This document shows, piece after piece, positions 15,533 through 25,921 of a DNA stretch of 64,000 bases. The translations under genes were made by a program, and so were the position numbers. A model generated the notes under the pieces. The model was not told where the DNA came from, did not search any database, and saw only the letters and a program-made list of their open reading frames with translations. Source of the stretch: Geomesophilobacter sediminis (GTDB taxonomy: Bacteria > Desulfobacterota > Desulfuromonadia > Geobacterales > Geobacteraceae); contig NZ_JAEMHM010000005.1 of NCBI RefSeq assembly GCF_016458275.1, positions 1-64,000 on the forward strand, written 5' to 3'. Within the stretch, counting starts at the first letter, position 1; each line of letters opens with the position of its first letter.

Positions 15533-17458
15533 ATGGGAAAAATTCTCGAAATGCTGAACTCATTCGGTTCGGCGACACAGCAGCGATTCGTCAACATGGC
15601 CAGTGGCGTCTTCTTTATTCCACAGGCCAGCAAAAAAGGTGAGACGCCGGACCCGATCTGGCTGAGCTCGCCGCTGGAAATTGTTGCGTTTACCCGCGAC
15701 ACCGCGCAAGAAAATTGGGGAAGACTCCTTTCTTTCCACGACCCCGATGGACACCGCCACCAACTCAGCATCCCGATGGCAATGCTGAGCGGTGGCGGAG
15801 AGGAGTGCTTACGGCTACTTCTATCCGGCGGCCTAACGATCACCACCAATGCACCACACCGGAAACTGCTAATAAGCTACATTCAGGAGTACCACCCGAA
15901 AAGCCGTACCATGGCACGGTGCACCGATCGAATTGGATGGCACCAGTCTGGCACCTACGTGCTTCCCGAGCAGTCTTTCGGATCTTCCGATGAGCTGATC
16001 ATTTATCAATCTCCCCATGGCAGCACTCATGCCTTTGAGCAAAAGGGGGAACTAGCCGACTGGCAGCGAACTGTCGGTGGGTTGTGCATCGGCAATTCCA
16101 GGCTGGCGTTTGCAGTATCAGCAGCATTTGCCGGGCCGCTGCTCTCGCTAATCGGCGCTGAGTCTGGTGGGTTCAACTTTTGTGGCGGCAGCAGTTCCGG
16201 AAAAACAACGGCTCTTCAAGTTGCAATCAGTATATGCGGCGGCCCCAAATACATGCAAAGGTGGCGGGGAACGGTGAATGGCCTGGAAGCAACCGCCGCG
16301 CTGCATAATGATGGTTTTTTGGCTCTCGACGAACTTGCCCAGGTTGATCCGCGTGTTGCCGGTGAAGTCGTCTACATGATAGCAAACGAGTCCGGCAAGG
16401 CTCGGGCCACCAAGACGTGCGGAGCCAAACAAAAAGCAACCTGGCGATTGATTTTTCTGTCAGCCGGTGAGATTTCGCTGTCGACACATATGGCTTCTGC
16501 GGGAAAGGAATCAATGGCCGGGCAGGAAACAAGACTTGCCGACGTACCTGCTGACGCCGGTAAAGGCTTCGGAATTTTCGAAAACCTCCACGGGATCGAG
16601 CACCCGAGCAAGTTTGCCGATGTGCTTAAACAAGGTTCGGCTACGCACTATGGCACCCCGTTGGTGGCCTGGCTAGAGAAACTAACCCAAATCAGCCAAC
16701 AGGCGGTCGCGAGCAACGTGAAGGCCAAGCAAAAAGAGTTTCTTTCAGCACTTGCCATTGAAGGTGCTGGAGGGCAGGTTTACAGGGTCGCAGAACGATT
16801 CGCTATCGTTGCCGCAGCAGGAGAGGTTGCCACAGGATTCGGCATAACAGGATGGGAGCCGGGTGAGGCATTCCGATCGGCGACTTCTTGTTTTCGTGCG
16901 TGGTTAGATGGCCGTGGTGGGACCGACCAAAGCGAGTACGACAAGATGAAGCTAAGACTCCGCCATTTCCTTGAGCAACACGGTGATAGCCGTTTTACTA
17001 CGATTGACGATGACCGCCCAGTTCCAAACCGCGCCGGATTTCGCAGTCGCGACGCCAAGAGCGGGCTGTACGAGTATTACATCCTTACCGGATGCTGGAA
17101 AAAAGACGTATGCGCTGGCTTCGATTCGAAAGCAATGGCGCGGTACTTAGCGGAATGCGGATTTCTTAAACTCAGCTCCAAGGGCGAGGCTTACGTCACG
17201 AAACGGTTTCCCGGCTTGCCGTCGACAAAGTGTTATCACGTTCTTCCCAGCCTCTTCGATGATAGTGAGCCGGCTTCAGAGCCCAGCGAGAGCGCGTCGA
17301 TTATCGACAATGCCGTCATTGACCAAGTATTCCAGACAACGCCAGTGAACCTGGCGTCGACCTCGTCTGAAACACAAGCATTATTCCTTTCCGAAAACGT
17401 TGGTAAAACTAGTAACAAAAGTAACGTCGTTTACAATGATGATGATTTGCCCTTCTAG
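15533..17458 (+). CDS. DUF927 helicase/primase-associated ATPase
   Basis: A 641-aa protein of the DUF927 family found on phages and mobile islands. Walker A is GGSSSGKTT (218-226) and Walker B GFLALDELAQ (261-270). IGWHQSGTYVLP in the N-terminal third is typical of the family. It lacks an obvious primase domain, so it may act with a host or partner primase in element replication. The start directly follows the HTH stop, with AGGAGGCAGG as ribosome site. The acidic C-terminal tail (about 565-641) is low in structure. No replication origin could be assigned. Confidence 0.85.
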   Translation: MGKILEMLNSFGSATQQRFVNMASGVFFIPQASKKGETPDPIWLSSPLEIVAFTRDTAQENWGRLLSFHDPDGHRHQLSIPMAMLSGGGEECLRLLLSGGLTITTNAPHRKLLISYIQEYHPKSRTMARCTDRIGWHQSGTYVLPEQSFGSSDELIIYQSPHGSTHAFEQKGELADWQRTVGGLCIGNSRLAFAVSAAFAGPLLSLIGAESGGFNFCGGSSSGKTTALQVAISICGGPKYMQRWRGTVNGLEATAALHNDGFLALDELAQVDPRVAGEVVYMIANESGKARATKTCGAKQKATWRLIFLSAGEISLSTHMASAGKESMAGQETRLADVPADAGKGFGIFENLHGIEHPSKFADVLKQGSATHYGTPLVAWLEKLTQISQQAVASNVKAKQKEFLSALAIEGAGGQVYRVAERFAIVAAAGEVATGFGITGWEPGEAFRSATSCFRAWLDGRGGTDQSEYDKMKLRLRHFLEQHGDSRFTTIDDDRPVPNRAGFRSRDAKSGLYEYYILTGCWKKDVCAGFDSKAMARYLAECGFLKLSSKGEAYVTKRFPGLPSTKCYHVLPSLFDDSEPASEPSESASIIDNAVIDQVFQTTPVNLASTSSETQALFLSENVGKTSNKSNVVYNDDDLPF

Positions 17459-17641
17459 ACTGTATTTCCAGTTACTGGCGGCAAGTAAACTGAGGTAACA
17501 GGCAAGTAACGCAGTTACAAAACGCAACTGCGTTACTTGCACCAAGGCGAAGGAAGTAACTCATAACCGTTTAATATCATTAACCAAAAGAAAGTTGTTA
17601 CATTTTAACTTCAGTTACAAAAATCATATACACTAAATGGT

Positions 17642-18139
17642 TCAACTTAATAGCTCTTCAACGTATTCTTCGGATTCATCAGCAGAATTTTCACGTACAA
17701 ACTGCTTTATCTGCTTAAGTAATTTCCCTTCAGCCACCGGCGTAATAGATTTTTCTTTAATAATTTCTTTAACAAGCAGCATAAACTGAATCTTTTGCTG
17801 CGGTGTGCACTTCATAAAAGTGTGCAGTAATCCAACTGCCAAGTCAGTTTCTTTTTCGCCAGCACAGTAAAACCCGCTTGCGAGGTCCTTTAATACTGCA
17901 GCCTGTGGCCCCTCCTCCCGCGTATCAAGGAACAAATCATCTGCGCTCGCTCCGAGCGTATCGAACAGAACATTAACTTGCCCGTCTGGTACCGCTTTAT
18001 CCCCAGTTTCAATTCGCGTAACGAAAGCCTGCGACACGCCCAAAGCCTCTGCCAGCTGTTTCTGGGTCCACCCCTTTTCAACACGAAGCCTCGCCAATCT
18101 TCGACCGATCGCTTTTCTAACCTCAATGCCGTACCCCAT
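17642..18139 (-). CDS. Cro/C1-type transcriptional regulator
   Basis: A 165-aa repressor-like protein. IGRRLARLRVEKGWTQKQLA and GVSQAFVTRIETG form an XRE helix-turn-helix in residues about 8-62. The remaining 100 residues are helical and may be an oligomerisation domain. GGAGGTGG precedes the ATG at 18139; an earlier ATG is less well placed. It is divergent from the short HTH gene at 18248 across about 110 bp, the usual arrangement for a lysogeny-type switch controlling an integrative element. Confidence 0.85.
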   Translation of the reverse strand: MGYGIEVRKAIGRRLARLRVEKGWTQKQLAEALGVSQAFVTRIETGDKAVPDGQVNVLFDTLGASADDLFLDTREEGPQAAVLKDLASGFYCAGEKETDLAVGLLHTFMKCTPQQKIQFMLLVKEIIKEKSITPVAEGKLLKQIKQFVRENSADESEEYVEELLS

Positions 18140-18247
18140 TATCCCCACCTCCATTAAGTCCCAGGTTTTTTTGGGACCCCTATTGCTTAATTTTCGGATC
18201 GGTTATATGGTATACCCATATTGGTTATTTTACAAGGAGATTTAAGC

Positions 18248-18526
18248 ATGCCCAAAAACGTAAGACCACCGAGACCACCATCAACTTCAGGCCCCCGACG
18301 AGAAAGACCCCATCAGCCAGCGCAACTATCGAACGCTGGGGAAACCAGCTCTAGCTACATCAGCCCGACTAATCTCGCAAAACGGTGGGATACCTCGAGG
18401 TCGTCGGTTGATCGCATTGCAAAGCAGGAACGCTTCCAGCGATTCCTGCCTGGTGACGGGAAAAACGGATCGGTTCGGTTCCTGGTAAAGGAGGTGATTG
18501 CCTATGAGCAACGCCGGCTAGTTTAG
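18248..18526 (+). CDS. Short DNA-binding protein, excisionase-like
   Basis: A 92-aa protein with a proline/arginine-rich N-terminal tail and a C-terminal HTH (YISPTNLAKRWDTSRSSVDR), ending RFLVKEVIAYEQRRLV. The layout fits a recombination directionality factor or element regulator. CAAGGAGA lies 6 nt before the start. It is convergent with the integrase across a shared terminator, and divergent from the XRE repressor. Confidence 0.7.
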   Translation: MPKNVRPPRPPSTSGPRRERPHQPAQLSNAGETSSSYISPTNLAKRWDTSRSSVDRIAKQERFQRFLPGDGKNGSVRFLVKEVIAYEQRRLV

Positions 18527-18567
18527 CCGGCAACCACAATCAAATCACAACACCCCGCGTAAAAACA

Positions 18568-18609
18568 AAAACTGCCCCGGGAGATCGCAAGTCCCACCGG
18601 GGCAGTTTT
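18568..18609. terminator. Bidirectional terminator
   Basis: AAAACTGCCCCGG and CCGGGGCAGTTTT pair around a loop of about 16 nt, flanked by A and T tracts. It serves the plus-strand HTH gene and the minus-strand integrase. Confidence 0.85.
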
Positions 18610-18624
18610 ATTTTCAAAACGTAT

Positions 18625-19923
18625 CTATCGGTTCACCACCAGACGTAGAGCCGGCCTGGTCCGAATAACCTTCCCCGGCGATCCGACCGGCGAGGAGTCG
18701 GGATGATTCGCTGGCGCTGTCGGCTGGTTTGGCTCAACCTCGCAGGAGCTGGAATTGGCGGCAACAACGCCAGGAGGATTCGTGAAATCGGCATACTTAT
18801 CCGTCATCTCTTCGACCAGTGCGGCGTAATGTTTCCGGCATACGTCCGGCGAATTGCCCATCCACTCCGCGACGATGTACAGGCTCACGCCGCGCGACGC
18901 CAGCATCGTGCCGAAAGTATGGCGGAAGTCAAGACAGCTCCAGATCGGCATCGGAGCCTGTCCTTCCTCCGCCTGCTTGCGGGCCGCCTCCTGGTTAGCA
19001 TCACGCAGCATCGTCGAAAAATTGTCGCGATCCCAGCGCTGCCCCGTAGGAGTGGCGAACAACCAACGATCCTCGGAATCCTTTGGCAGCAACCTTTCCA
19101 GATACGGCAGCAAGGTGGGGCTAACAGGGACATACCGGTCCTTTTTGTTTTTCGGCCTCCAGTACACCCCGTCAACGATCTTCGCCCGCACCAAAATCCT
19201 GAAGCTCTCGCCGCACTTCACTATGTCGCATGTCCTGAGCCATAACAACTCCTCGCGGCGCAAACCGGCATAAATCAGGATAGCCACCATCGCCTGCAGC
19301 ACAGGAAGCTTTGCGAGTGCTTCAAGCTGCTGCCGAATCTCCTTCATGCTCAAGTAGCTGATGGGTACCGGCTTCACTTCGCGAACGGCGACGGCATCAA
19401 CGGGGTTGATGCCACCGGGGAAGCGCTTGCCCTTTTGGGAGATCGCCCAATTGACGAAACGAAGGAGCATCTCGCGATAGTTATTCACCGTTTTCGGGGA
19501 AAGAGCACGTTCTTCGACCAGATCGTCAAGAAAATCGGTGACCTTGCAGGTGGTGATGTCTTCGAGGTATTTGACCCTGATCCCAAGACCATCATCCGGC
19601 AGAGCGTCCGTATCTGCATCATCGACAGGGCCTCCCAGGTCCGCACAGGCAGGACCGAAGATTATCCGAAGACGAGAGAGATCCTTGGTATAGTTCTCCG
19701 ATCGCGAAACGCCCCGAAGGTACTTGCAAAAGCCGCTGAGGACGTCCTGAAGGGGGGTCTTGGTCGGAAACGGGCTCAGTCCATCCAGCTTATCCAGTTC
19801 GTACTTCTTCAGCTTGGCCTCGGCGATCCTCTGGTCACCAGTACCGGTTTTGATCCACTTCTCCTTGCGGTCGATGTAATCCTTGATGTAGTACTTGTTG
19901 CCCTTCTTTCTGAGACATGCCAT
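18625..19923 (-). CDS. Tyrosine integrase of the tRNA-fMet element
   Basis: A 432-aa phage-type integrase. An Arm-like N-terminus (GNKYYIKDYI) precedes a core-binding domain and a catalytic domain with R222 (YAGLRREELL), K near 260 (PKNKKDRYVPV), R334 in LDFRHTF, and Y366 in RKHYAAL. The first His of the usual HxLR box is Leu, a variant known in this branch. The start lies 135 bp from the tRNA-fMet gene, as expected for an integrase using that tRNA as attB. The C-terminal 50 residues are a disordered extension. Length is within the normal range, and the gene appears intact, so this element could still be mobile. Confidence 0.9.
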   Translation of the reverse strand: MACLRKKGNKYYIKDYIDRKEKWIKTGTGDQRIAEAKLKKYELDKLDGLSPFPTKTPLQDVLSGFCKYLRGVSRSENYTKDLSRLRIIFGPACADLGGPVDDADTDALPDDGLGIRVKYLEDITTCKVTDFLDDLVEERALSPKTVNNYREMLLRFVNWAISQKGKRFPGGINPVDAVAVREVKPVPISYLSMKEIRQQLEALAKLPVLQAMVAILIYAGLRREELLWLRTCDIVKCGESFRILVRAKIVDGVYWRPKNKKDRYVPVSPTLLPYLERLLPKDSEDRWLFATPTGQRWDRDNFSTMLRDANQEAARKQAEEGQAPMPIWSCLDFRHTFGTMLASRGVSLYIVAEWMGNSPDVCRKHYAALVEEMTDKYADFTNPPGVVAANSSSCEVEPNQPTAPANHPDSSPVGSPGKVIRTRPALRLVVNR

Positions 19924-20022
19924 TTTCCGCTCCTTTCAGTGAGCGGCAGGTCCCATATGTCGCATGTTTTTCGAGCCGCCAGGGGAAGAATCAGGGGAAA
20001 ATCGGCCCCAAGAACGCGAAAA

Positions 20023-20048
20023 GGGACTTGCCGGTAAGTGCAAGTCCC
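20023..20048. terminator. Hairpin between integrase and tRNA
   Basis: GGGACTTGC / GCAAGTCCC with an 8-nt loop sits 10 bp from the tRNA 3' end. It differs in sequence from the hairpins beside scars 1, 2 and 4 and so marks a different element end. Confidence 0.7.
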
Positions 20049-20058
20049 TGAAATCGTT

Positions 20059-20135
<77 letters not shown>

Positions 20136-20290
20136 ACAACGAACCCCCCTTTCTAGCATGACCAATTCGTTGTGTCAACAAATTATCGTGGCGTGTGTGG
20201 CGGGGGAGCAACCGAACGCCCTGAGGTGTCTCATTCTCAGCCATCCAGAGATAACCTCATGAGCAAGTCCTGCCGTTTAGTTAAGAGTAA

Positions 20291-20335
20291 GGAATCTCCC
20301 TCACCCCAGCCCTCTCCCGGAGGGAGAGGGGGATG
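20291..20335. repeat. Dispersed palindromic repeat, cctctcccgg type
   Basis: The core cctctcccggagggagagg is a near-perfect palindrome preceded by ccctcacccc. A similar element is at 39693-39735 and a shorter one at about 35554-35577. No gene lies between the tRNA and 20371. Confidence 0.75.
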
Positions 20336-20370
20336 GGACGCAGCAGGTCGCGGGCTTTTACCTGCCATAA

Positions 20371-20874
20371 TCACACTTCCAGGGCCAGGGCCACCATGAA
20401 CCAGTCGTCATCGTCGGTGGCAAAGAGCATGGTCGTCACTTCGGGCTTGCGGGTCACGTGGACGGCGTAGCGCTTGCCGTCCATGACCGACGGTGTCGTT
20501 ATCCGCAGGTCGCCGCTTTCCATCAGGTGCTGTTTGAACGAACCGGCGATGATGTTCGCAATCTCCCCGAGTGCGTCTTCGATGTCGTCGTGCTCGTCCC
20601 GAATCATCGCATCGAGCATCCGCTCGGTCATCATCCGCGCCATCCGCTTCGAGACGTGAATGCTGGTCATGCCGTTGTACTCTCCGGTCAACCCTACCAT
20701 CCCGCTGATACAGTCACTGAAGTGACTCATCGGGTCCGCCGCAAGCGGCACGTAGAGAAGGTCTTCCATTCCGACCACCGTGGTGAAGACGTGTTTCACG
20801 TCCCGGATCATCTTCTTCTCCAGGGCGTCCTGGCTCATGTTCAGTTTTGCAAGCATCCGGTTCGAGAATGCCAT
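20371..20874 (-). CDS. cheX: Chemotaxis phosphatase CheX
   Basis: A 167-aa CheC/CheX-family protein. ALGEIANIIAGSFKQHL carries the Glu and Asn of the CheY-P phosphatase helix, and the TPSVMDG segment fits the family fold. It dephosphorylates CheY-P in the cytoplasm to end a chemotactic signal. The next gene on the same strand is a stand-alone receiver domain, a plausible substrate, separated by about 80 bp. Start and length are typical for CheX. Confidence 0.85.
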   Translation of the reverse strand: MAFSNRMLAKLNMSQDALEKKMIRDVKHVFTTVVGMEDLLYVPLAADPMSHFSDCISGMVGLTGEYNGMTSIHVSKRMARMMTERMLDAMIRDEHDDIEDALGEIANIIAGSFKQHLMESGDLRITTPSVMDGKRYAVHVTRKPEVTTMLFATDDDDWFMVALALEV

Positions 20875-20951
20875 GGCTGACTCCTTTATCTATTTACCAA
20901 GTGCCTCGACTCGAGTCCCCACACCCAAACCCAGTCGTTTTATCGTTCTCA

Positions 20952-21341
20952 CTAAGCAAGCCCGGCCTGGGTGAGCACTCCCTGCAGCGCGGCCCGATCG
21001 TAGGGCTTGCACAAAAGATAGTCCCCACCGGCATCGAAGAGCCTGTTGACGTCCCCCTCGGTAAAGCGGCCGGCAGTGACCAGTACCACCGTGCTCCGCG
21101 TCTGCCTTCCCCCCCGCTGCTCCAACGCCCGAAGGGTACTCAGGGCCTCGAATCCGGACATGCCGGCCATGCAGATGTCGAGACAGATGAGGTCGTAGGG
21201 GGCGTCGGCCTCGAGGGCGTCGTGAACGAGCGAGATGGCTTCGAGGCCGCTGCCGGCTTGATCGCAGTATCCATAGCGGCTGAGATGAAGCGCCATCAGT
21301 TGCCGCCCCAACGCTTCATCATCAACGATCAGAATCTTCAA
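20952..21341 (-). CDS. Single-domain response regulator (TTG start)
   Basis: A 129-aa CheY-like receiver: KILIVDDE at the N-terminus, LICLDICMAG with the phospho-Asp, VLVTAG with the switch Thr, and LCKPYD with the conserved Lys. The start is chosen at a TTG at 21341 because GGAGGGG lies 5 nt upstream and other members of this group start MKILIVDDE; longer frames lack a ribosome site. It is next to CheX and may be its partner. No histidine kinase is adjacent. Confidence 0.85.
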   Translation of the reverse strand: MKILIVDDEALGRQLMALHLSRYGYCDQAGSGLEAISLVHDALEADAPYDLICLDICMAGMSGFEALSTLRALEQRGGRQTRSTVVLVTAGRFTEGDVNRLFDAGGDYLLCKPYDRAALQGVLTQAGLA

Positions 21342-21414
21342 TGCACCCCTCCAAGAGATCATAAAATATCCTTTCCCGGCCGTCTTACCGGCCGTCGGGA
21401 TCCGGCTCCGGCAA

Positions 21415-21621
21415 CTAACCGCGCCTGAGCGCGCCATCGATCCCTTCGGCCAAATTGGCGAATTCGGCGAAGTTCAATCCCTTCAGGCACTCCATTTCAT
21501 CCTGGGACATCAGCAGCCCTTCGCGGCTGCAGGCGTACTCCAGGGAAGCCTCGGCGAGGCGTCGGAATTTGTGGTCCGTGACGATCCGGCCCAGAAAATT
21601 TTCCACGGCGTTTTGTGACAT
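21415..21621 (-). CDS. Os1348-family NHLP-clan small protein
   Basis: A 68-aa protein: MSQNAVENFLGRIVTDHKFR, a central REGLLMSQDEMECLKGL and a C-terminal LAEGIDGALRR. This matches the pattern of Os1348-type members of the nitrile-hydratase-leader-peptide (NHLP) clan, which include RiPP leader peptides. It lacks a clear Gly-Gly cleavage site and a core rich in Cys/Ser/Thr, and no maturation enzyme is nearby, so a stand-alone regulatory peptide is as likely as a precursor. AAGGAGA precedes the ATG at 21621. It is encoded just upstream of the receiver gene. Confidence 0.65.
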   Translation of the reverse strand: MSQNAVENFLGRIVTDHKFRRLAEASLEYACSREGLLMSQDEMECLKGLNFAEFANLAEGIDGALRRG

Positions 21622-21810
21622 GGTGTTCTCCTTGCCTGATGTCCTCGATCGGGACATCGTATTCCGTGTAGTGGAGGTGATGCCGGATATATATCAGGAA
21701 GGATGCCAAGGACGACTTTTCCGTGAAAACGGCAGGTTAGAAAATGGGAGAGGATTGGCGGATGTCCCAAATCGGGACGATGTGCCCGGACAGGGGACAT
21801 TAGGGGAGGC

Positions 21811-21845
21811 AATGCACAATGGACAATGGACCATTGACAACGAAA
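21811..21845. repeat. Dispersed gacaatgg repeat, copy 1
   Basis: The segment caatggacaatggacc followed by attgacaac belongs to a family seen again at 27120-27153 and 27476-27511. The region between 21658 and 22002 holds no supported gene. Confidence 0.7.
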
Positions 21846-22002
21846 AGCTGAAAGGAGGTAATCCAGGCAGCGTCCGCAGGGGAGTATGAACCAGGTTGGA
21901 AGGAGTTTTGGGGGAGAGGCTGACCGGGCCGCCGCCGGTTGGGGGAGACGGCGGCGGGCGGGTCGGCGACGGCACCGGTAAAGCGAGCTTTTGGAGCGGC
22001 CG

Positions 22003-23376
<1,374 letters not shown>

Positions 23377-23720
23377 AGCGGATCTCCCCTCTCATATCAA
23401 GACAGCTAACGCACCAGTGACACTGCGAGGGCGACTGTTTGGGTGCCAGGATAGGGTCAGACAGGATGGTTATTGAGAATCGTATCGGCTGGAAATAACC
23501 AAAACTAAAGACCAAAATCCGCAGTCAATAAGCTACAACCAGCACATTAGTGGCAACACAATCAAGGTTTATCGCTTTTACCAATTGCAAAAGAGGGCCG
23601 GAACCTTATTCGGGATGCATACGTCCACTAATTGACAGTAAGCTTCCATGAGGCGGGGTGAGGAGGTGGCTAATCAGAGGGCGTTTGGCGCTTTGGTCCG
23701 GGCACTGGTCAGGCATCGAC
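23377..23720. other. Gene-free intergenic region
   Basis: No gene is supported in this stretch between the porin terminator and the NtrC-family gene. It is AT-richer than its flanks and presumably contains the regulator's promoter on the minus strand; no confident promoter sequence could be picked. Confidence 0.4.
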
Positions 23721-23728
23721 GAAAAAAA

Positions 23729-23758
23729 CGGCCGCACCCCGGTAGGGAGATGCGGCCG
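23729..23758 (-). terminator. Terminator of the porin-like gene
   Basis: TGCGGCCG/CGGCCGCA arms around CTCCC...GGG, followed on the minus strand by TTTTTTT. It lies about 30 bp past the stop at 23785. Confidence 0.85.
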
Positions 23759-23784
23759 CTTTTGATCAGGCGCTGAAGAACCTG

Positions 23785-24606
23785 TTACGGGAAGTTGATG
23801 TCGAGCTGGGTGGTGAAGGTATTGTTGCCGGCGAGGGTCTTGTACAGGTAAACGTCATAGCCGAAGATCACGGAGACGTTCTTGGCGAAGTTCCAGGAGA
23901 CACCGAAGTTGACGGAGCTGTCGACGTTCTTGCCCCCCTGGTAGTCAACAGCAGCCCAAAGCTTGTCGGAGATCTCGGTCATGGAGCGGTCCCAGGAAGC
24001 GAGCAGGCCATGGTTTTCCGCGTCGCGGGAACCGTCGGACTTCACCGGGCCCAGCAGAGCCTTTTCACTGCCGCCGTAGTAACCGACCGAGAAGCGGCCC
24101 AGGGAGGGAACGCTGCCGAAAGCGGGAAGGGTCTTGGCAACCAGGCCGTACAGGATGTTCTGGCCGGCGGTGATTCCCGGGGCGATCGCTTGGGGCTGCG
24201 AAGGTGCGAGGTTGTATCCACCGATGGCGATCGCCGGGGAGTTCTTGAAGAGGGAATCTTCCGGGGTGCCGAGCTTGATGTTGCCGCTCCACGGGTGGTT
24301 GTCGTTGGGCTCGGTCCCGCTCACCAGGTAGTCGAAGCCGATTTCGCCTTTGAGTTTTTCGAAGGGGAGGAAGCCCGCGACGGGGCCGATATCGTAAACG
24401 TTGGCATCGCGGACGGACGGATTGCCGGTCGCTCTGCCGACGCCGGAGGCGCGGAAGTAGTTGTCGATGCCGAGGTGGAAGGTCTTGAAATCCTGCACGT
24501 CGGTGGAAGGAATCCAAATCTGGGTGGACGGGGTCGCCATGGCGACACCGGCAGCTGCAATACTCAGCACCATTGCCTGAATGAGAATCTTCGCAAATTT
24601 CTTCAT
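23785..24606 (-). CDS. Outer-membrane porin-like beta-barrel protein
   Basis: A 273-aa protein with a signal peptide (IQAMVLSIAAAGVAMA, cleavage after ATA/MAT region) and alternating strands ending in an aromatic-poor but strand-like C-terminus (FTTQLDINFP). Motifs such as FLPFEKLKGEIGFDYLV and VNFGVSWNFAKNVSVIFGYD are typical beta-barrel strands. It likely sits in the outer membrane. No ligand can be assigned. AAGGAG precedes the ATG. It is a single gene with its own terminator. Confidence 0.75.
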   Translation of the reverse strand: MKKFAKILIQAMVLSIAAAGVAMATPSTQIWIPSTDVQDFKTFHLGIDNYFRASGVGRATGNPSVRDANVYDIGPVAGFLPFEKLKGEIGFDYLVSGTEPNDNHPWSGNIKLGTPEDSLFKNSPAIAIGGYNLAPSQPQAIAPGITAGQNILYGLVAKTLPAFGSVPSLGRFSVGYYGGSEKALLGPVKSDGSRDAENHGLLASWDRSMTEISDKLWAAVDYQGGKNVDSSVNFGVSWNFAKNVSVIFGYDVYLYKTLAGNNTFTTQLDINFP

Positions 24607-25084
24607 TACATACTCCTTTGTAGTGGATTTGACTTTAACAGCGTCGTTTCTAAACAGCGTCGTTTGACAGCAAACTATTGATGCCAGAGATCCCCCTTTC
24701 TCACATTAAATAACGCCCTTTCTAAGGGAACGCTAACAATTGACAATGCCAAGCCTTTTACTGACAGCTATAATACCAAGGCTTTTGCTCATAGCTTAAA
24801 AAAGCCATTTGCGATTCATTAGCAGAAGCCATGCCACCGACTCAAAAGGGTTACGAGTGTGTGAAAAGAAAGGGAAAATACGCCATCGGGCAGGAACTAC
24901 GAAGCTGAGGCGAGCCTTAAAAACCGGCAACAAGCCTATTATTTGTGCAAGCAATGAGGAATGGTCGACGGGACGGGTCCTGCGAAAACGGCACGGTCTG
25001 CTTTTCATTTGCCAGCGGAAACCGGTCAGGTTAAAGTGGGGCGTTCGCCGTTTGGACCACGCATCGGAGCAGGGGTTTTACGCA
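24607..25084. other. Divergent intergenic region
   Basis: This 478-bp region separates the porin-like gene (minus) and the TauE gene (plus) and must hold both promoters. It is AT-rich near 24650-24800. An open frame continues upstream of the TauE start on the plus strand, but its sequence has no transporter character, so it is treated as non-coding. Confidence 0.5.
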
Positions 25085-25921
25085 GTGGCTTTGACATTCA
25101 TCGAGATTTTCATCATGGGGATCGGCGCAGGGATCGTCGGATCGATCCTGGGCCTGGGCGGAGGGATCATCATCGTCCCCGCGCTCACCATCATCTTCGG
25201 CCTCCCCATCAAAAACGCGGTCGCCGTTTCGACGGTGTCGATCATCGCCACCTCGACCGGGGCCGCGGTCGCCTACCTGAGAGACCGGATCACCAACACG
25301 CGGGTCGCCATCTGGCTCGAAATGGGAACCTCGGCTGGGGCGTTGAGCGGAGCCCTGGTCGCCGGGATCATGAACCAGCGCGTCCTGTACATCTTGTTCG
25401 GCTCGCTGCTCGCCTACTCCGGCTATGGGATGTTCAAGAGCCGCAACCTGGAGAAGCCGGCGTCGCTACAGCCGGACCGTCTGGCGGAAAAGCTGCGCCT
25501 GGGAGGGTCCTACTACGACAAGGCACTGGGACACCAGGTGGAGTACCAGGTGCATCGAACCTTCACCGGGCTGGTCCTGATGTATTTTTCCGGGATTGCC
25601 GCGGGGCTCCTCGGTATCGGCGCCGGCATCTTCAAGGTGCCCGCCATGGATCAGGTGATGGGGATGCCGTTCAAGGCCTCGACCGCCACCTCCAACTTCA
25701 TGATCGGCGTCACCGCCGCATCCGGGGCGGTCGTTTACTTCGCGCGCGGCGACGTGAAGCCCCTGGTGGCAGGACCGGTCGTACTCGGGGTGCTGCTCGG
25801 GGCGATCGTCGGGGCGAAGTTCATGGTGCGGATGAAACCGGCCAAGATCCGGGTCATGTTCATCCCGCTCATCGCCTACACGGCGCTGGAAATGATCTAC
25901 CGGGGGGTGAAGTGGTGGTAA
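25085..25921 (+). CDS. TauE/SafE-family membrane exporter
   Basis: A 278-aa membrane protein of the TSUP family with about eight predicted helices and the duplicated glycine-rich motif: GSILGLGGGIIIVPAL in the first half and GLLGIGAGIFKVPAM in the second. Members move sulfite, sulfonates or other organic anions across the inner membrane. The start was placed at a GTG with GGAGCAGGGG upstream, because the first helix begins right after it; a longer open frame is not hydrophobic. It overlaps the DUF1634 gene by about 10 bp, a pairing that is common and suggests a two-part transporter. Confidence 0.85.
   Translation: MALTFIEIFIMGIGAGIVGSILGLGGGIIIVPALTIIFGLPIKNAVAVSTVSIIATSTGAAVAYLRDRITNTRVAIWLEMGTSAGALSGALVAGIMNQRVLYILFGSLLAYSGYGMFKSRNLEKPASLQPDRLAEKLRLGGSYYDKALGHQVEYQVHRTFTGLVLMYFSGIAAGLLGIGAGIFKVPAMDQVMGMPFKASTATSNFMIGVTAASGAVVYFARGDVKPLVAGPVVLGVLLGAIVGAKFMVRMKPAKIRVMFIPLIAYTALEMIYRGVKWW

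Noticed and set aside
24640-24690. Sigma-54 promoter upstream of the porin-like gene
   Set aside because: A TGGCAT...TTTGCT pair exists on the minus strand but the spacing is two bases too long.
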